Assembly: GCF_002001005.1 (NCBI RefSeq)
Contig: NZ_MUNX01000144.1
Location: 1-64,000, forward strand
Length of the DNA: 64,000 nt
Reading direction: 5' to 3'
Origin: Flavobacterium sp. A45
Lineage (GTDB): Bacteria; Bacteroidota; Bacteroidia; Flavobacteriales; Flavobacteriaceae
The notes under the pieces were generated by a model. It was not told the origin of the DNA. It saw only the letters and a program-made list of their open reading frames with translations, and ran no database searches. The first letter of the stretch is position 1, and every line of letters starts with the position of its first letter. This document shows positions 1-9,405 of this stretch, one piece after another. The translations under genes and the position numbers were made by a program.

Positions 1-1064
1 GATTTTAATTCATATTCTCCTTTTTCTTCACAAAATTTAATCTCTTTAAATAAATTCAACTCATGAACTAAAGGAACTTCATCTACAGAAAGTATTTGAT
101 AAGAAACAGCTGGATCGATAAGTTTGTATGGTGAAATTAAATTAATTCTCACCTCAATCTTTTTACCAAAATCATGATAATATCCTTTTGAACTTGTTAA
201 AATTTCTACTTTTTTAATATAAGGACCGTCACTATTTTTCGTGCTTTCAAAAGAAACACACTGCTCTTTATTTACGTCTATATAATACTCAACTGACTTT
301 TCTATTTCTCCATCAAAAATCACCTTCCCATACTCCATCACAATCCCCCTAGTGCACAAACTTCTAACAGCCGCCATATTATGACTCACAAACAAAACAG
401 TTCTACCACCTTCTCTAGAAATATCCTGCATCTTCCCAATAGCTTTCTTTTGGAACTCAGCATCACCTACCGCTAACACCTCATCAATCACCAAAATCTC
501 AGGTTCTAGAAAAGCAGCCACGGCAAAAGCCAAACGCACTGTCATCCCGCTGCTGTAACGTTTTACAGGGGTATCTATATAGCGCTCACAACCGGAAAAC
601 TCGACAATCTCATCAAGCTTGGAGGCAATTTCTTTCTTTGTCATTCCTAGAATGGCACCATTCAGAAAAATATTTTCTTTACCCGTTAACTCAGGATTAA
701 AACCAGTCCCCACTTCAAGTAAAGATGCAATACGCCCACGAGATTTAATACTCCCAGTAGTAGGAGCCGTAACCTTCGAAAGTATTTTCAACAACGTAGA
801 TTTCCCTGCTCCGTTCTTACCAATGATTCCCAAAACTTCGCCACGCTCTACCTCAAAATTAATGTCTTGCAATGCCCAAACATAATCACTTGTTCCTTTG
901 GTACTACGGTCATTGGTATCGCCTATTTTTAAATAAGGATCTTCCTTTCCCCGAACTTGATGCCACCAACGGTTCAGGTCGTGACTCAAAGTTCCCGTAC
1001 CTACAGTTCCCAGGCGGTATTGCTTGGAGATGTTTTCGGCTTTTAATATTATATCTTTACTCAT
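1..1064 (-). CDS. wzt: Wzt-type polysaccharide ABC exporter ATPase (3' end outside window)
   Basis: The reading frame starts at the ATG complement at 1062-1064 (MSKDIILKAENISK) and stays open to the window edge, giving 354 codons with no stop. Residues 82-90 are a Walker A (GKNGAGKST), about 170-174 a YSSGM signature, and 190-201 a Walker B with the DEVLAVGD form typical of O-antigen and teichoic acid exporters. After residue 240 comes a beta-rich extension like the Wzt C-terminal domain that binds the O-polysaccharide in characterised systems. It lies just downstream of the permease gene, with which it should form an exporter across the inner membrane. The family is clear; the substrate is not. 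Confidence 0.9.
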   Translation of the reverse strand, partial: MSKDIILKAENISKQYRLGTVGTGTLSHDLNRWWHQVRGKEDPYLKIGDTNDRSTKGTSDYVWALQDINFEVERGEVLGIIGKNGAGKSTLLKILSKVTAPTTGSIKSRGRIASLLEVGTGFNPELTGKENIFLNGAILGMTKKEIASKLDEIVEFSGCERYIDTPVKRYSSGMTVRLAFAVAAFLEPEILVIDEVLAVGDAEFQKKAIGKMQDISREGGRTVLFVSHNMAAVRSLCTRGIVMEYGKVIFDGEIEKSVEYYIDVNKEQCVSFESTKNSDGPYIKKVEILTSSKGYYHDFGKKIEVRINLISPYKLIDPAVSYQILSVDEVPLVHELNLFKEIKFCEEKGEYELK

Positions 1065-1115
1065 TTAATTATTAAACTCTAGTACAACTGGTTACTAAAA
1101 ACTGAACACTGCTCA

Positions 1116-1985
1116 CTAAACTGTATCTATAAACCTCTTCTCGGTTTTATTAAAAATCAATAGTCCCACAAAAAAAACGCCTACCGTTACCAAAAAAGTA
1201 TATCCCAATCCCAAAATCGAAATTTGTCCCACATTAAGTAACATATAACGAGCCGTTTCTATAATATACGCCAAAGGATTATATTGTACTAACCAACTGT
1301 ATTTAGGCATTTTTTCCTGCAGCAAAGCCATAGGATACATCACAGCCGATAGATACATCAACAGCTGGATTCCGAATCCTAGCAAATAACTAAAATCACG
1401 ATACTTGGTCACCATAGACGAAATCAACATCCCCAATCCTAATCCCAAAATTCCCATCAACATAACTAAGACAGGAAAAAATAAAATAGAACTATTTAAA
1501 CTCAAAGAAGCTCCTTTTATATAATAGAACAGATAAAAAACAACAAAAATAAAAAACTGAATACCAAACTTGATTAAATTGGAAATCACCACGGATAGTG
1601 GCGTAATTATTCTAGGAAAATAAACTTTACCAAAAATCGCAGCATTAACTTTAAATGTATCAGATGTCCCCGTGAGACAAGCCGTAAAATAATTCCAAAC
1701 GGTAATACCTGCCAAATTAAACAAAAAAGGTGGCACCTTTCCGGTATCAATTCCTGCGACAGTGTTAAAAATAATAGTAAATGTAATGGAAGTAAACAAC
1801 GGCTGAATCAAGTACCAAAGTGGTCCTAATACGGTTTGTTTATAAACGGTAACGATATCTCTTTTAACGAATAGCAATAGTAAATCACGGTATTGCCAAA
1901 CCTCTTTGAGATTCAAAGAGAAGAATTTATTCTTTGGAGTTATCTCAAACAGCCAATCGTTATCTGTGGTATTTCTAATGTTCAT
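1116..1985 (-). CDS. wzm: Wzm-type polysaccharide ABC exporter permease
   Basis: This 289-residue integral membrane protein of the ABC-2 family has a cytoplasmic N-terminus (LKEVWQYRDLLLLFVKRDI) followed by the conserved block TVLGPLWYLIQPLF. About six hydrophobic segments follow. The length is normal for Wzm and TagG permeases. It precedes the wzt-like gene by about 50 bp, so the two probably form one exporter that moves a lipid-linked glycan across the inner membrane. A strong terminator lies between it and the upstream polysaccharide genes, so it is probably a separate transcription unit. Confidence 0.9.
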   Translation of the reverse strand: MNIRNTTDNDWLFEITPKNKFFSLNLKEVWQYRDLLLLFVKRDIVTVYKQTVLGPLWYLIQPLFTSITFTIIFNTVAGIDTGKVPPFLFNLAGITVWNYFTACLTGTSDTFKVNAAIFGKVYFPRIITPLSVVISNLIKFGIQFFIFVVFYLFYYIKGASLSLNSSILFFPVLVMLMGILGLGLGMLISSMVTKYRDFSYLLGFGIQLLMYLSAVMYPMALLQEKMPKYSWLVQYNPLAYIIETARYMLLNVGQISILGLGYTFLVTVGVFFVGLLIFNKTEKRFIDTV

Positions 1986-2085
1986 TGTTTTAGATCTAAA
2001 AGCGATAATAGGTAAATATGCTTGTCACAGATTTAAATAAAATTCAAATGTAACAATACCATTTAAAATATAAAAATCCATCTTA

Positions 2086-2120
2086 GCTCCCTCTCCTTTG
2101 GAGAAGGTTGGGGTGAGGAA
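2086..2120. repeat. Short dispersed palindromic element (CTCTCC...GGAGA core)
   Basis: The stretch holds CCCTCTCC TTT GGAGAAGG followed by TTGGGGTGAGG, a small stem-loop-like block that stands out as GC-rich in AT-rich intergenic DNA. From memory, near-identical blocks are dispersed in many Bacteroidota genomes; only one copy is in this window. Confidence 0.4.
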
Positions 2121-2133
2121 AACAATCGTAATC

Positions 2134-2171
2134 AAAAAAGGTTTACAAGAACATCTCTTGTAAACCTTTTC
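2134..2171 (-). terminator. Strong rho-independent terminator after the WbpM-like gene
   Basis: A perfect 15-bp inverted repeat (2136-2150 and 2156-2170, arms AAAAGGTTTACAAGA and its complement) encloses a 5-nt loop. Read on the minus strand the stem is followed by a run of T. It lies about 20 bp past the stop of the dehydratase gene and should end the long polysaccharide transcript before wzm/wzt. Confidence 0.85.
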
Positions 2172-2191
2172 TATATCTATTTTTATAATAC

Positions 2192-4141
2192 TTATTTATC
2201 CAAAATTTCAAAAGTCGAATTCATACTCTTAAACTCAGGAACAATGACTTTCATCTTGGCAACAATATCATCATTGTCAAAGAAATTAGCAATTCCTATC
2301 AATTCATTAATATCAACATGCAGATTTTCAAATTCATCTTGAATTTCTTCTGCAATCATGATTTTTTCATGGTAAGTGGGTATGGTCTTCGCCGTATCAT
2401 TTAACAACTCCTCATACAGTTTTTCACCAGGTCGCAAACCTACTACCTCTATCTTAATATCTCTATCAGGTATAAATCCAGCCAATTTAATCATCTTTTT
2501 GGCTAAATCTAAAATCCTGACAGGTTTACCCATATCAAAAATATAAATCTCACCCCCATTCCCCATAGCACCAGCTTCTAGAACCAACTGACAGGCTTCT
2601 GGTATTGTCATAAAATAACGAATAATATCCGGATGTGTAATTGTTACAGGACCACCGTTGGCAATTTGCTTGGTAAACAATGGAACTACAGAACCATTTG
2701 ACCCCAAAACATTTCCAAAACGAGTGGTAATAAATTTAGTGGCGTTAGGCCTATTCTCTCTTTGGTTTTTTATTTGCAAAGATTGCACGTATTTTTCCGC
2801 AATTCTTTTGCTGGCTCCCATAACATTACTAGGATTAACCGCTTTGTCGGTAGAGACCATCACAAATTTTATTACTTCGTGTTCACATGCTAAATCAGCC
2901 AAATGCTTGGTACCCTCTATATTGGTTAAAATCGCTTGTGATGGATTTTCTTCCATTAAGGGCACATGCTTATAAGCTGCTGCATGATAGACGACTTGAG
3001 GTTTATACATTTTAAAGACCCTATTCATCGCTTCCTTATTCCTAACATCTGCAATGACATTGTGAATTTTTGATTTCGAATGTATTTTTTCTAATTCCAG
3101 ACTTAAATGGTGTAAAGGAGTTTCTGCTTGATCCAAAATAATCACTCTTCTTGGATTAAACGTCAAAACCTGTCTTACAATTTCACTGCCTATAGAACCT
3201 GCAGCTCCAGAGATTAAAACGGTTTTGTCTTTCAACTGTTTTGAAATGGACTTATTATCCAAAACAATTGGCTTTCTTTCCAATAAATCTTCAATCTGGA
3301 TATTTTTTACCTTTTGAGAAATCTCTTTTTGATTTTCCCAGTCAGTGATTAAAGGTACAGTATACACTCTATAATTAAATTCCAAACATTGATCCACAAT
3401 AATCAATTGTTCTTCTTTTTCCAAGCTTTTATCTGCCATAATTACTGCCTCAGCCCCTACAGAGCGCATTAATGACGGTAATTTTTTCTTTTGGACCAAT
3501 ATTGGTAAATCCAACATCCTTTTGGAAGCGTTTTGATTGTTTCGGTCAACAAATCCAACGATTTTAAAACGCGTAGGAGTTTCGAACTTTAAGGCATTCG
3601 CAACCGAAATGGCATTGGCATCAGTTCCGTATATGATAGTACGTATTAATTTAGTTGGACTTTTTTCGGAGAGATACAATTCAAAAGTTTGCTTAACAAC
3701 AACCCGATATAAAAACAACCCGCAAAAAGAAAGTACCACATTAATAAAAAGAGCTGTGGTCAAAAATACCCTTTCATTATACAATAACTCATAGGCAAAG
3801 TTGAATATTAAAAATACCACCAAAACAGACATTTGTGAAAACAAAAGCTTGACGGCATCTATATAAGATGAATGTCTAATAATCCCCGAATAGGTTCTAA
3901 ACAGCCAAAAAAAGAAAATATTGATTCCAAAGAAAGAAAAAGTAAACAATACGTCATGCGTAGTGTTAATGTACTTCAAACCGGTACCTCTAAAAATAAG
4001 CAAGGTAAAGAAGAAGGCTACAATTAAAACTGAAAAATCAATCATAATTATAATCCATCTTGGAAGATAACTTAAATTACGAATGCTTAATTTTAAATTG
4101 TCTCTTGAAAAAAATCCGGTATAAGGGGAGTTTTCAATCAT
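2192..4141 (-). CDS. WbpM/CapD-like nucleotide-sugar 4,6-dehydratase (membrane-bound)
   Basis: 649 residues, the usual length of the large membrane-anchored UDP-GlcNAc 4,6-dehydratases. Four hydrophobic segments fall within residues 28-150, then a CoA-binding-like Rossmann region (about 165-270), then the catalytic SDR domain with the NAD-binding GAAGSIG at 312-318. TDKAVNPSNVMGASK (431-445) carries the TDK motif and has Met where classical SDRs have the catalytic Tyr, as in WbpM. The expected reaction is UDP-GlcNAc to UDP-4-keto-6-deoxy-GlcNAc at the inner membrane. Together with the WbpV-like reductase (11996-12889) and the WbpL-like transferase (4975-5943) it suggests a QuiNAc or D-FucNAc first sugar. 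It is the last gene before the terminator. Confidence 0.9.
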   Translation of the reverse strand: MIENSPYTGFFSRDNLKLSIRNLSYLPRWIIIMIDFSVLIVAFFFTLLIFRGTGLKYINTTHDVLFTFSFFGINIFFFWLFRTYSGIIRHSSYIDAVKLLFSQMSVLVVFLIFNFAYELLYNERVFLTTALFINVVLSFCGLFLYRVVVKQTFELYLSEKSPTKLIRTIIYGTDANAISVANALKFETPTRFKIVGFVDRNNQNASKRMLDLPILVQKKKLPSLMRSVGAEAVIMADKSLEKEEQLIIVDQCLEFNYRVYTVPLITDWENQKEISQKVKNIQIEDLLERKPIVLDNKSISKQLKDKTVLISGAAGSIGSEIVRQVLTFNPRRVIILDQAETPLHHLSLELEKIHSKSKIHNVIADVRNKEAMNRVFKMYKPQVVYHAAAYKHVPLMEENPSQAILTNIEGTKHLADLACEHEVIKFVMVSTDKAVNPSNVMGASKRIAEKYVQSLQIKNQRENRPNATKFITTRFGNVLGSNGSVVPLFTKQIANGGPVTITHPDIIRYFMTIPEACQLVLEAGAMGNGGEIYIFDMGKPVRILDLAKKMIKLAGFIPDRDIKIEVVGLRPGEKLYEELLNDTAKTIPTYHEKIMIAEEIQDEFENLHVDINELIGIANFFDNDDIVAKMKVIVPEFKSMNSTFEILDK

Positions 4142-4356
4142 TTTATATGGTAATTAATTTTCTAAAAAAAACGAAGATTAGTGACAAAAATACACTTTTT
4201 TATCTGCATGGTGATAAATTAACAGCACTTAAAAAATATTTTACCGATGAAACACAAAACAAAACAGTAACGTATTGTCAGTAAATATATTGTATTTCTG
4301 CCCAAATTTCAGTTCTCTTATTATATGTTATTAGCAGTATGAATATTTATAACTGT

Positions 4357-4941
4357 TCATTTTGACCTATTGCATATTAATTTAAAAGTAGCCAAGATAA
4401 TCTTTAAGTCAACATGAAAACTTTGATGATGATAATATTCCAAATTCATTCGCAATTTATCTGGGAAAAGGATTTTATCATTATACTCTAAAGGAAAATC
4501 TTGATTATCCAATAACGCATCTTCATTGTAATATTTCAAAGATGCCAAACTTGTTAAACCCGGTTTTAATTCGAGAATTTTTCTGTTTTCGCCTTCCAAT
4601 AAATCATAATAACCCGCAATATCAGGTCTTGGCCCCACTATACTCATTTCCCCTTTCAAAACATTAATCAGCTGAGGCAATTCGTCAAGCTTATAATTTC
4701 GTAGAAATCTGCCTGTTTTTGAGATTCGAAGCTCCATCCTATTGGAAGTAATTTGAATGGTCCGGAACTTGTATATTTTAAATCCTTTCCCAAATTGACC
4801 TATACGTTCTTGCGTGAAAAGTCCATTGGATCGGGTATCAATAATGGCCATAAACCAAGCCAACAACAATAACCAAAAAAACAGAAAAAACGCAATCAGC
4901 GAAAATGAAATGTCAAAAATTCGCTTTGGATAAGTACTCAA
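4357..4941 (-). CDS. Monotopic sugar phosphotransferase (PglC/WcaJ family)
   Basis: A 194-residue bacterial sugar transferase. One hydrophobic helix (about 12-34) acts as a re-entrant membrane anchor. The catalytic Asp-Glu dyad lies in KLDELPQ (DE at 86-87), followed by LKGEMSIVGPRP (95-106). The family transfers a sugar-1-phosphate from a UDP-sugar to undecaprenyl phosphate to start a repeat unit. The gene is the short, PglC-like form without the WcaJ N-terminal helices. It follows a second, unrelated type of initiating transferase by about 30 bp. Confidence 0.88.
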   Translation of the reverse strand: MSTYPKRIFDISFSLIAFFLFFWLLLLAWFMAIIDTRSNGLFTQERIGQFGKGFKIYKFRTIQITSNRMELRISKTGRFLRNYKLDELPQLINVLKGEMSIVGPRPDIAGYYDLLEGENRKILELKPGLTSLASLKYYNEDALLDNQDFPLEYNDKILFPDKLRMNLEYYHHQSFHVDLKIILATFKLICNRSK

Positions 4942-4974
4942 TTAGATCTTAATTTAGGAAAATAAAACATGCTT

Positions 4975-5943
4975 TTATTTATTGCAGATATCTATTTTTC
5001 TCATATTAATTTTCTGAACGACCTTATTCCTAATTAAAAGATAAAAAATGATTTCAAATAGTAAAAATGAAACAACGACAGGAAGGGATAATTCACCTCT
5101 GTTTTCCAAATAAATCAACAGTCCATTTATAGACAATTGAATCCCGGAATACAATAAAGACACAACAATATGGGAATAACCTAATTCATTGGCCAAATAT
5201 TGGTACAAATGAGAGCGGTGTGGTTCAAGAATATTTTCTTTCTTTTTGATGCGTGTAAAAATAGTAATCACAGCATCAATTCCATACACGGATAAAAAAA
5301 GCAGATAGCCTATCTGTCCCGTTAACATAATTGTCTTTATCATAAAATAACCCAAAAACAAAGCCATGCTGATACTTCCAACATCTCCCGCAAAAGTTTT
5401 TGCTTTCTTTCTGACATTAAATATACCAAAGGCACAACAAGACAATCCCATAGTTAGCAACAAAGGAAGGCTCTCTTTATTGATGCCTAAAAAAGAAAAA
5501 CTCAGGATAGTAACAAATGCATACAATACAGTTATTCCGTTAATGCCATCCATAAAATTAAAAGCATTAACCCAGCCTATCAGCAAAATAAAAATAATTG
5601 GTAAAATCCAAATGGCTTGGGCAAACAAATTTAAATCATAAAAAACCAAAGCAATTGCTATCGCATGTGAAACAAATCGAGGCAACTGCGACAGGGGTTT
5701 TATATCGTCTATAAAACTAATAAGCGCTACCAGAATTACTGCTATGGCAACAGGCCAAGAAACATAACCCAACAAACAAGCAATTAAAATAGCTGTCGGA
5801 AAAATTATACCGCCCCCTCGCAAAGTAATGGAAGTATGCGAAGAACGACTATTGGGTTTATCAATAATATTGTAATGGTCTGCAATCTTGAAATAAATCA
5901 ATTCAATACCAATGAATAAAAAAAGTAATGCTACGTAAATCAT
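4975..5943 (-). CDS. Polytopic glycosyl-1-phosphate transferase (WecA/WbpL/MraY family)
   Basis: 322 residues with about ten membrane segments. It shows the family motifs: SSH near 34-36, the Mg-binding DD at 79-80 (SFIDDIKPLSQLPRF), NAFNFMDGINGI at 126-137, and the cytoplasmic EPHRSHLYQYL loop late in the protein. Family members transfer GlcNAc-, QuiNAc- or FucNAc-1-phosphate to undecaprenyl phosphate at the inner membrane. The shared operon with a WbpM-like dehydratase and a WbpV-like reductase favours a WbpL-like specificity, but this is inference. Confidence 0.88.
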   Translation of the reverse strand: MIYVALLFLFIGIELIYFKIADHYNIIDKPNSRSSHTSITLRGGGIIFPTAILIACLLGYVSWPVAIAVILVALISFIDDIKPLSQLPRFVSHAIAIALVFYDLNLFAQAIWILPIIFILLIGWVNAFNFMDGINGITVLYAFVTILSFSFLGINKESLPLLLTMGLSCCAFGIFNVRKKAKTFAGDVGSISMALFLGYFMIKTIMLTGQIGYLLFLSVYGIDAVITIFTRIKKKENILEPHRSHLYQYLANELGYSHIVVSLLYSGIQLSINGLLIYLENRGELSLPVVVSFLLFEIIFYLLIRNKVVQKINMRKIDICNK

Positions 5944-6073
5944 AGAGAAAGTTATGTGTTGTGGGTTTAGAGTAATGGATAATGGGTTATTTATTAGGCA
6001 TCTATTTTGTTATCTAGAACGCGGTCGTAATGTCACTAAATTAGGTTTTTTTTATTAGTTCTTTTCTAAATTC

Positions 6074-6150
6074 AACTCTCAAAAAAGATACGTAGACGCA
6101 AAGAAATACGCTCTAAACTTTGCGCTTTTGCGCCTTAGCGAGAATAAACA
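6074..6150. repeat. CTTTGCG-type short-word intergenic repeat
   Basis: Words of the type GACGCAAAG, CTTTGCG and TTTTGCGCC recur here downstream of rfbA. Similar words occur at 7163-7210 and 11858-11882. No ORF or promoter is visible in this spacer. Confidence 0.45.
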
Positions 6151-6188
6151 AAGCTTAACTTAATCACATTGAGTGCGTTCGAGAGTCA

Positions 6189-6212
6189 CTACTGACAACC
6201 GATAACTGACAA
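6189..6212. repeat. Short heptad array abutting the rfbA stop
   Basis: Three consecutive 7-bp words (TGACAAC, CGATAAC, TGACAAT) end at the base before the rfbA stop codon (TTA at 6213-6215). Same family as the arrays at 8631, 10911, 11936, 36256 and 37283. Confidence 0.6.
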
Positions 6213-7082
6213 TTATAATTTGTGTTTCAAAAGCCCCAATAAATACTCTCCATAACCAGATTTCTTCAAAGGCTCGGCCAAATCTCTCAACTGTTGTTCA
6301 GTTATAAAGCCTTGTCTCCAGGCAATTTCTTCGATACAGCCTACTTTAAGTCCTTGACGTTCTTCCAAAACCTGAACAAATTGTCCAGCTTGCATCAAAC
6401 TGTTAAAAGTTCCGGTATCCAACCAGGCAGTGCCTCTGCTTAAAATCCCAACTTTTAATTTACCCTGCTCCAAATACACTTTATTGACATCGGTAATTTC
6501 ATATTCCCCTCTTGCACTCGGTTGGATATTCTTGGCAATTTCCACCACCGAATTATCATAAAAATACAATCCAGGAACCGCATAATTTGATTTAGGTTCC
6601 AAAGGTTTTTCTTCGATAGAAAGCGCTTTCAAGTCTTTATCAAATTCAACTACTCCATAACGTTCCGGATCCGAAACATGATAAGCAAAAACGACTCCTC
6701 CTTCAGGATTGCTATTCGACTGCAATAACTCATGCATATTAGCTCCAAAGAAAATATTATCCCCTAAAACCAGCGCCACAGAATCCGAACCAATAAATTC
6801 CTCTCCAATCACAAAAGCCTGTGCCAAACCATTCGGAATAGCTTGCTCCGCATAACTGAATTTACAGCCAATTGCCGATCCGTCTCCAAATAATTTCTTG
6901 AAATTAGGTAAATCATGTGGAGTCGAAATAATCAATATTTCATGAATTCCCGCCATCATCAATGTCGATAAAGGATAATAAATCATCGGTTTGTCATAAA
7001 CCGGCATCATTTGCTTACTCATCGCAAGCGTTAACGGGTGTAATCGGGTACCAGATCCTCCGGCTAGTATAATTCCTTTCAT
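6213..7082 (-). CDS. rfbA: Glucose-1-phosphate thymidylyltransferase
   Basis: 289 residues, the standard RfbA length. The nucleotide-binding signature [13 protein letters not shown] (6-18) is followed by [20 protein letters not shown], the tetrameric RmlA hallmark. Later motifs [10 protein letters not shown] and [15 protein letters not shown] are present. It makes dTDP-glucose from glucose-1-phosphate and dTTP, the first step to dTDP-L-rhamnose. Partners here are rfbD and rfbC just upstream and rfbB about 30 kb away at 37335-38381. Confidence 0.97.
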   Translation of the reverse strand: MKGIILAGGSGTRLHPLTLAMSKQMMPVYDKPMIYYPLSTLMMAGIHEILIISTPHDLPNFKKLFGDGSAIGCKFSYAEQAIPNGLAQAFVIGEEFIGSDSVALVLGDNIFFGANMHELLQSNSNPEGGVVFAYHVSDPERYGVVEFDKDLKALSIEEKPLEPKSNYAVPGLYFYDNSVVEIAKNIQPSARGEYEITDVNKVYLEQGKLKVGILSRGTAWLDTGTFNSLMQAGQFVQVLEERQGLKVGCIEEIAWRQGFITEQQLRDLAEPLKKSGYGEYLLGLLKHKL

Positions 7083-7162
7083 TTTCTTTTAAGTATTAAG
7101 CTATTTTGAATTTTAAATATTGCTAGTCTCTAAAACCGTAAAGCAAAATTAAAGACAATACT

Positions 7163-7210
7163 CGCAAAGCTTAGCGAACTTTGCGGTATTCTTTGTGAAC
7201 TTTGCGGTTA
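7163..7210. repeat. CTTTGCG-type short-word repeat between rfbD and rfbA
   Basis: The segment reads as repeated GCGAACTTTGCGG and TTTGTGAACTTTGCGG words. It is non-coding and matches a common type of decayed short-period intergenic repeat. No promoter is seen in it. Confidence 0.45.
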
Positions 7211-7246
7211 ATTTTTTGTAGTTAAACATGAGAATTAAAAAAACAA

Positions 7247-8104
7247 CTACTCTTTCAATAAGCTCATGCATTTTTCTAAACTAGTTCGATAATCCGGAAC
7301 TACAACACCAAAAATTTCTTTTATCTTAGTCTTGTCCAATAAAGAATATTGAGGACGTTTTGCTGGTGTAGGATAAGCCGAAGAGGGAATACCACTGATT
7401 GTGCAATCAAATCCTCCAATCTCTTGAATCGCCAAAGCAAATTCATACCAACTGATTTCTCCTTCATTCGAGAAATGATAAATTCCAGCTTGCCAATTGG
7501 GGTGAGCAATAATCGTCATTATGGCTTGAGCCAAATCGGCTGCATAGGTAGGGCTTCCTATTTGATCATTAACCACATTCAAACTGTCTCTTTCTTGCAT
7601 CAATCGGGACATCGTTTTTACAAAATTGGCTCCAAAACTTGAATAAACCCATGAAGTTCTAATAACGATACTATCTGGATTTTCTTCGAAGCATGCCTTT
7701 TCACCAGCCAACTTCGTTTGTCCATATACATTAATCGGAGCTGTTAGAGCCGATTCGGTTAAAGCAGTTGCCGCTGTGCCATCAAAAACATAATCCGTAG
7801 AAACATGAATCAATTTACAATCAGTATTGGAACTCCATTTCGCCATCACAGCAACAGCTCGATGGTTCAGGATATCTGATAATTCAAATTCAGATTCTGC
7901 TCGATCCACAGCAGTATGAGCAGCACAATTAATAATAATTTGTGGATTAATTCTGGATATTTCAGAAACTAAATTATCTAAATTGCACAAATCCAACTCT
8001 TCTCTATCGGTAAAAACCCATTCAAATTGGCTATAGCTTTTTGACAAAACATTCAACTCCGAACCCAATTGTCCATTGGCACCGGTAACTAGTATTTTTT
8101 TCAT
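7247..8104 (-). CDS. rfbD: dTDP-4-dehydrorhamnose reductase
   Basis: 285 residues, an SDR of the RmlD family. The NADPH-binding motif VTGANGQLG lies at 6-14, VSTDYVFDG at 101-109 and the catalytic Tyr127 and Lys131 in YGQTK. It performs the last step, dTDP-4-keto-L-rhamnose to dTDP-L-rhamnose, in the cytoplasm. About 160 bp of repeat-rich DNA separates it from rfbA, and about 620 bp separates it from rfbC, so these rfb genes are unusually spread out. Confidence 0.95.
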   Translation of the reverse strand: MKKILVTGANGQLGSELNVLSKSYSQFEWVFTDREELDLCNLDNLVSEISRINPQIIINCAAHTAVDRAESEFELSDILNHRAVAVMAKWSSNTDCKLIHVSTDYVFDGTAATALTESALTAPINVYGQTKLAGEKACFEENPDSIVIRTSWVYSSFGANFVKTMSRLMQERDSLNVVNDQIGSPTYAADLAQAIMTIIAHPNWQAGIYHFSNEGEISWYEFALAIQEIGGFDCTISGIPSSAYPTPAKRPQYSLLDKTKIKEIFGVVVPDYRTSLEKCMSLLKE

Positions 8105-8630
8105 TCTTTATTTAGTGCTGAGTAGGCTAGCAATTAGTCTTTCGTGCCAATTTGAAAACCCCTAATTAATTAATTTATTTTACTGAAAGTCCATAGATTT
8201 TGGTTGGCAGACTGAAAGTCTGCAAGGGTGTAACACCTATTTATTTGCCACTAATTACACTAATTAGCACTAATTAATTTGCGGAAATTTGTGACTTGAA
8301 AAGGCGAAGCAAATTTGTGGCAAAAATAGTTGCAGAAGCTAAAGCAAAATGCACTAAAGCAAATAGTTTTAAACTATATCTGAGACCAATAAAAAGCATT
8401 TAATTTGTAACCATATATGTTATAAGTTAAAACAAGTTAGATTGCCAAATTAGTACTTAAAAGGAAATATAAGTTAAAACCGTTCTTTGTAAGGTTACGT
8501 GACTTTGCTCAAATGAACTGTAGTTTTTACTTGATTTTATTCAAATTAAAAGCCTATTTGACTTATATGTTTTAACAATGTATTTTAAAAATGCTGTTAT
8601 TGATAGAATTAAGCGGTTTCTGAAAATAAC
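8105..8630. other. Gene-free spacer with small palindromes
   Basis: About 525 bp between rfbD and the heptad array show no credible ORF. A 7-bp-stem palindrome GCAGACT GAA AGTCTGC lies at 8207-8223. Near 8245-8280 there is a run of TAATTAG/ACTAATT words. The remainder is AT-rich with nothing I recognise. Confidence 0.5.
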
Positions 8631-8721
8631 ACAACCGATAACAGATAACCGATAACCGATAACAGATAACAGATAACTGATAACTGATAACTGATAACTG
8701 ATAACTGATAACTGACAACCG
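8631..8721. repeat. Perfect-register heptad array, 13 units of 7 bp
   Basis: Thirteen units fill 91 bp exactly. The first and last units are ACAACCG. Between them are ATAACAG, ATAACCG and, most often, ATAACTG. The array ends 3 bp before the rfbC stop codon (8725-8727), so in mRNA sense it would be the start of the 3' untranslated region. A 69-codon frame across it is a by-product of the repeat. Confidence 0.85.
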
Positions 8722-8724
8722 AAA

Positions 8725-9273
8725 TTAAAACTCACTATTACATTCGTCAATAAATGGAAGAACTTGATCTTTTTCTGAAACTATTGCCTCATTTAAATCC
8801 ATTCCCCAATCGATATTCAATGAAGGATCATCATATTTAATTCCACCTTCAGAAGCTTTATTATAAAATTGATCACATTTGTACATTACCGATGCAGTTT
8901 CGCTAATAACCGAAAATCCATGGGCAAATCCTTTCGGAACCAATAATTGCTTTTTATTTTCAGCAGATAACAAAACACTAAATGCTTTCCCATAAGTAGC
9001 CGAATCTTTTCTTAAATCTACAGCGACATCAATTATTTCACCTTCTAAAACACGAACCAATTTAGTCTGTGCAAAAGGAGGATTCTGATAATGTAACCCT
9101 CTTAAAGTTCCTTTCTTAGAAAAAGATTGATTATCTTGAACGAATTCGATATCTATACCTAAATCTTCAAATTTAGTTTTGCTATAAGATTCAAAAAAGA
9201 AACCTCTTTCATCTCCAAAAACAGTTGGCTCTACAACTACTAAATCTTTAATAAATGTTTCTTCTATATTCAT
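8725..9273 (-). CDS. rfbC: dTDP-4-dehydrorhamnose 3,5-epimerase
   Basis: 182 residues, the normal RmlC length. The cupin active-site motif GTLRGLHYQ places the catalytic His at 61, and the catalytic Tyr of the YKCDQFY block is at 131. It epimerises dTDP-4-keto-6-deoxy-glucose at C3 and C5 toward L-rhamnose. It lies downstream of a WxcM-like cupin gene. Confidence 0.95.
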   Translation of the reverse strand: MNIEETFIKDLVVVEPTVFGDERGFFFESYSKTKFEDLGIDIEFVQDNQSFSKKGTLRGLHYQNPPFAQTKLVRVLEGEIIDVAVDLRKDSATYGKAFSVLLSAENKKQLLVPKGFAHGFSVISETASVMYKCDQFYNKASEGGIKYDDPSLNIDWGMDLNEAIVSEKDQVLPFIDECNSEF

Positions 9274-9369
9274 ATTGTATTTTTATATTTTGAAAAATTG
9301 AAAAGTAAAAATACTTAAACTTTTAAACAACCTTAAACCTTTAAACTCTTAAACTTCTAGACCAACAAC

Positions 9370-9405
9370 TCAAAACACTTTGTCATCCCGAGCGCAGTCG
9401 AGGGG
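9370..9405. repeat. Dispersed repeat-like block overlapping the end of the cupin gene
   Basis: The plus strand contains GTCATCCCGAGCGCAGTCGA, a GC-rich imperfect palindrome unlike the surrounding AT-rich DNA. From memory, close variants are dispersed in flavobacterial intergenic regions. Here it supplies the last codons and stop of the cupin gene. Confidence 0.5.

Noticed and set aside
619..1075. Plus-strand ORFs of 88 and 67 codons over wzt
   Set aside because: Both are antisense shadows of the ATPase domain, whose frame is continuous on the minus strand.
8541..8750. 69-codon minus-strand ORF rich in the repeated peptide QLSVISY
   Set aside because: It is a translation of the heptad array and overlaps the rfbC end. 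No independent coding signal is present.
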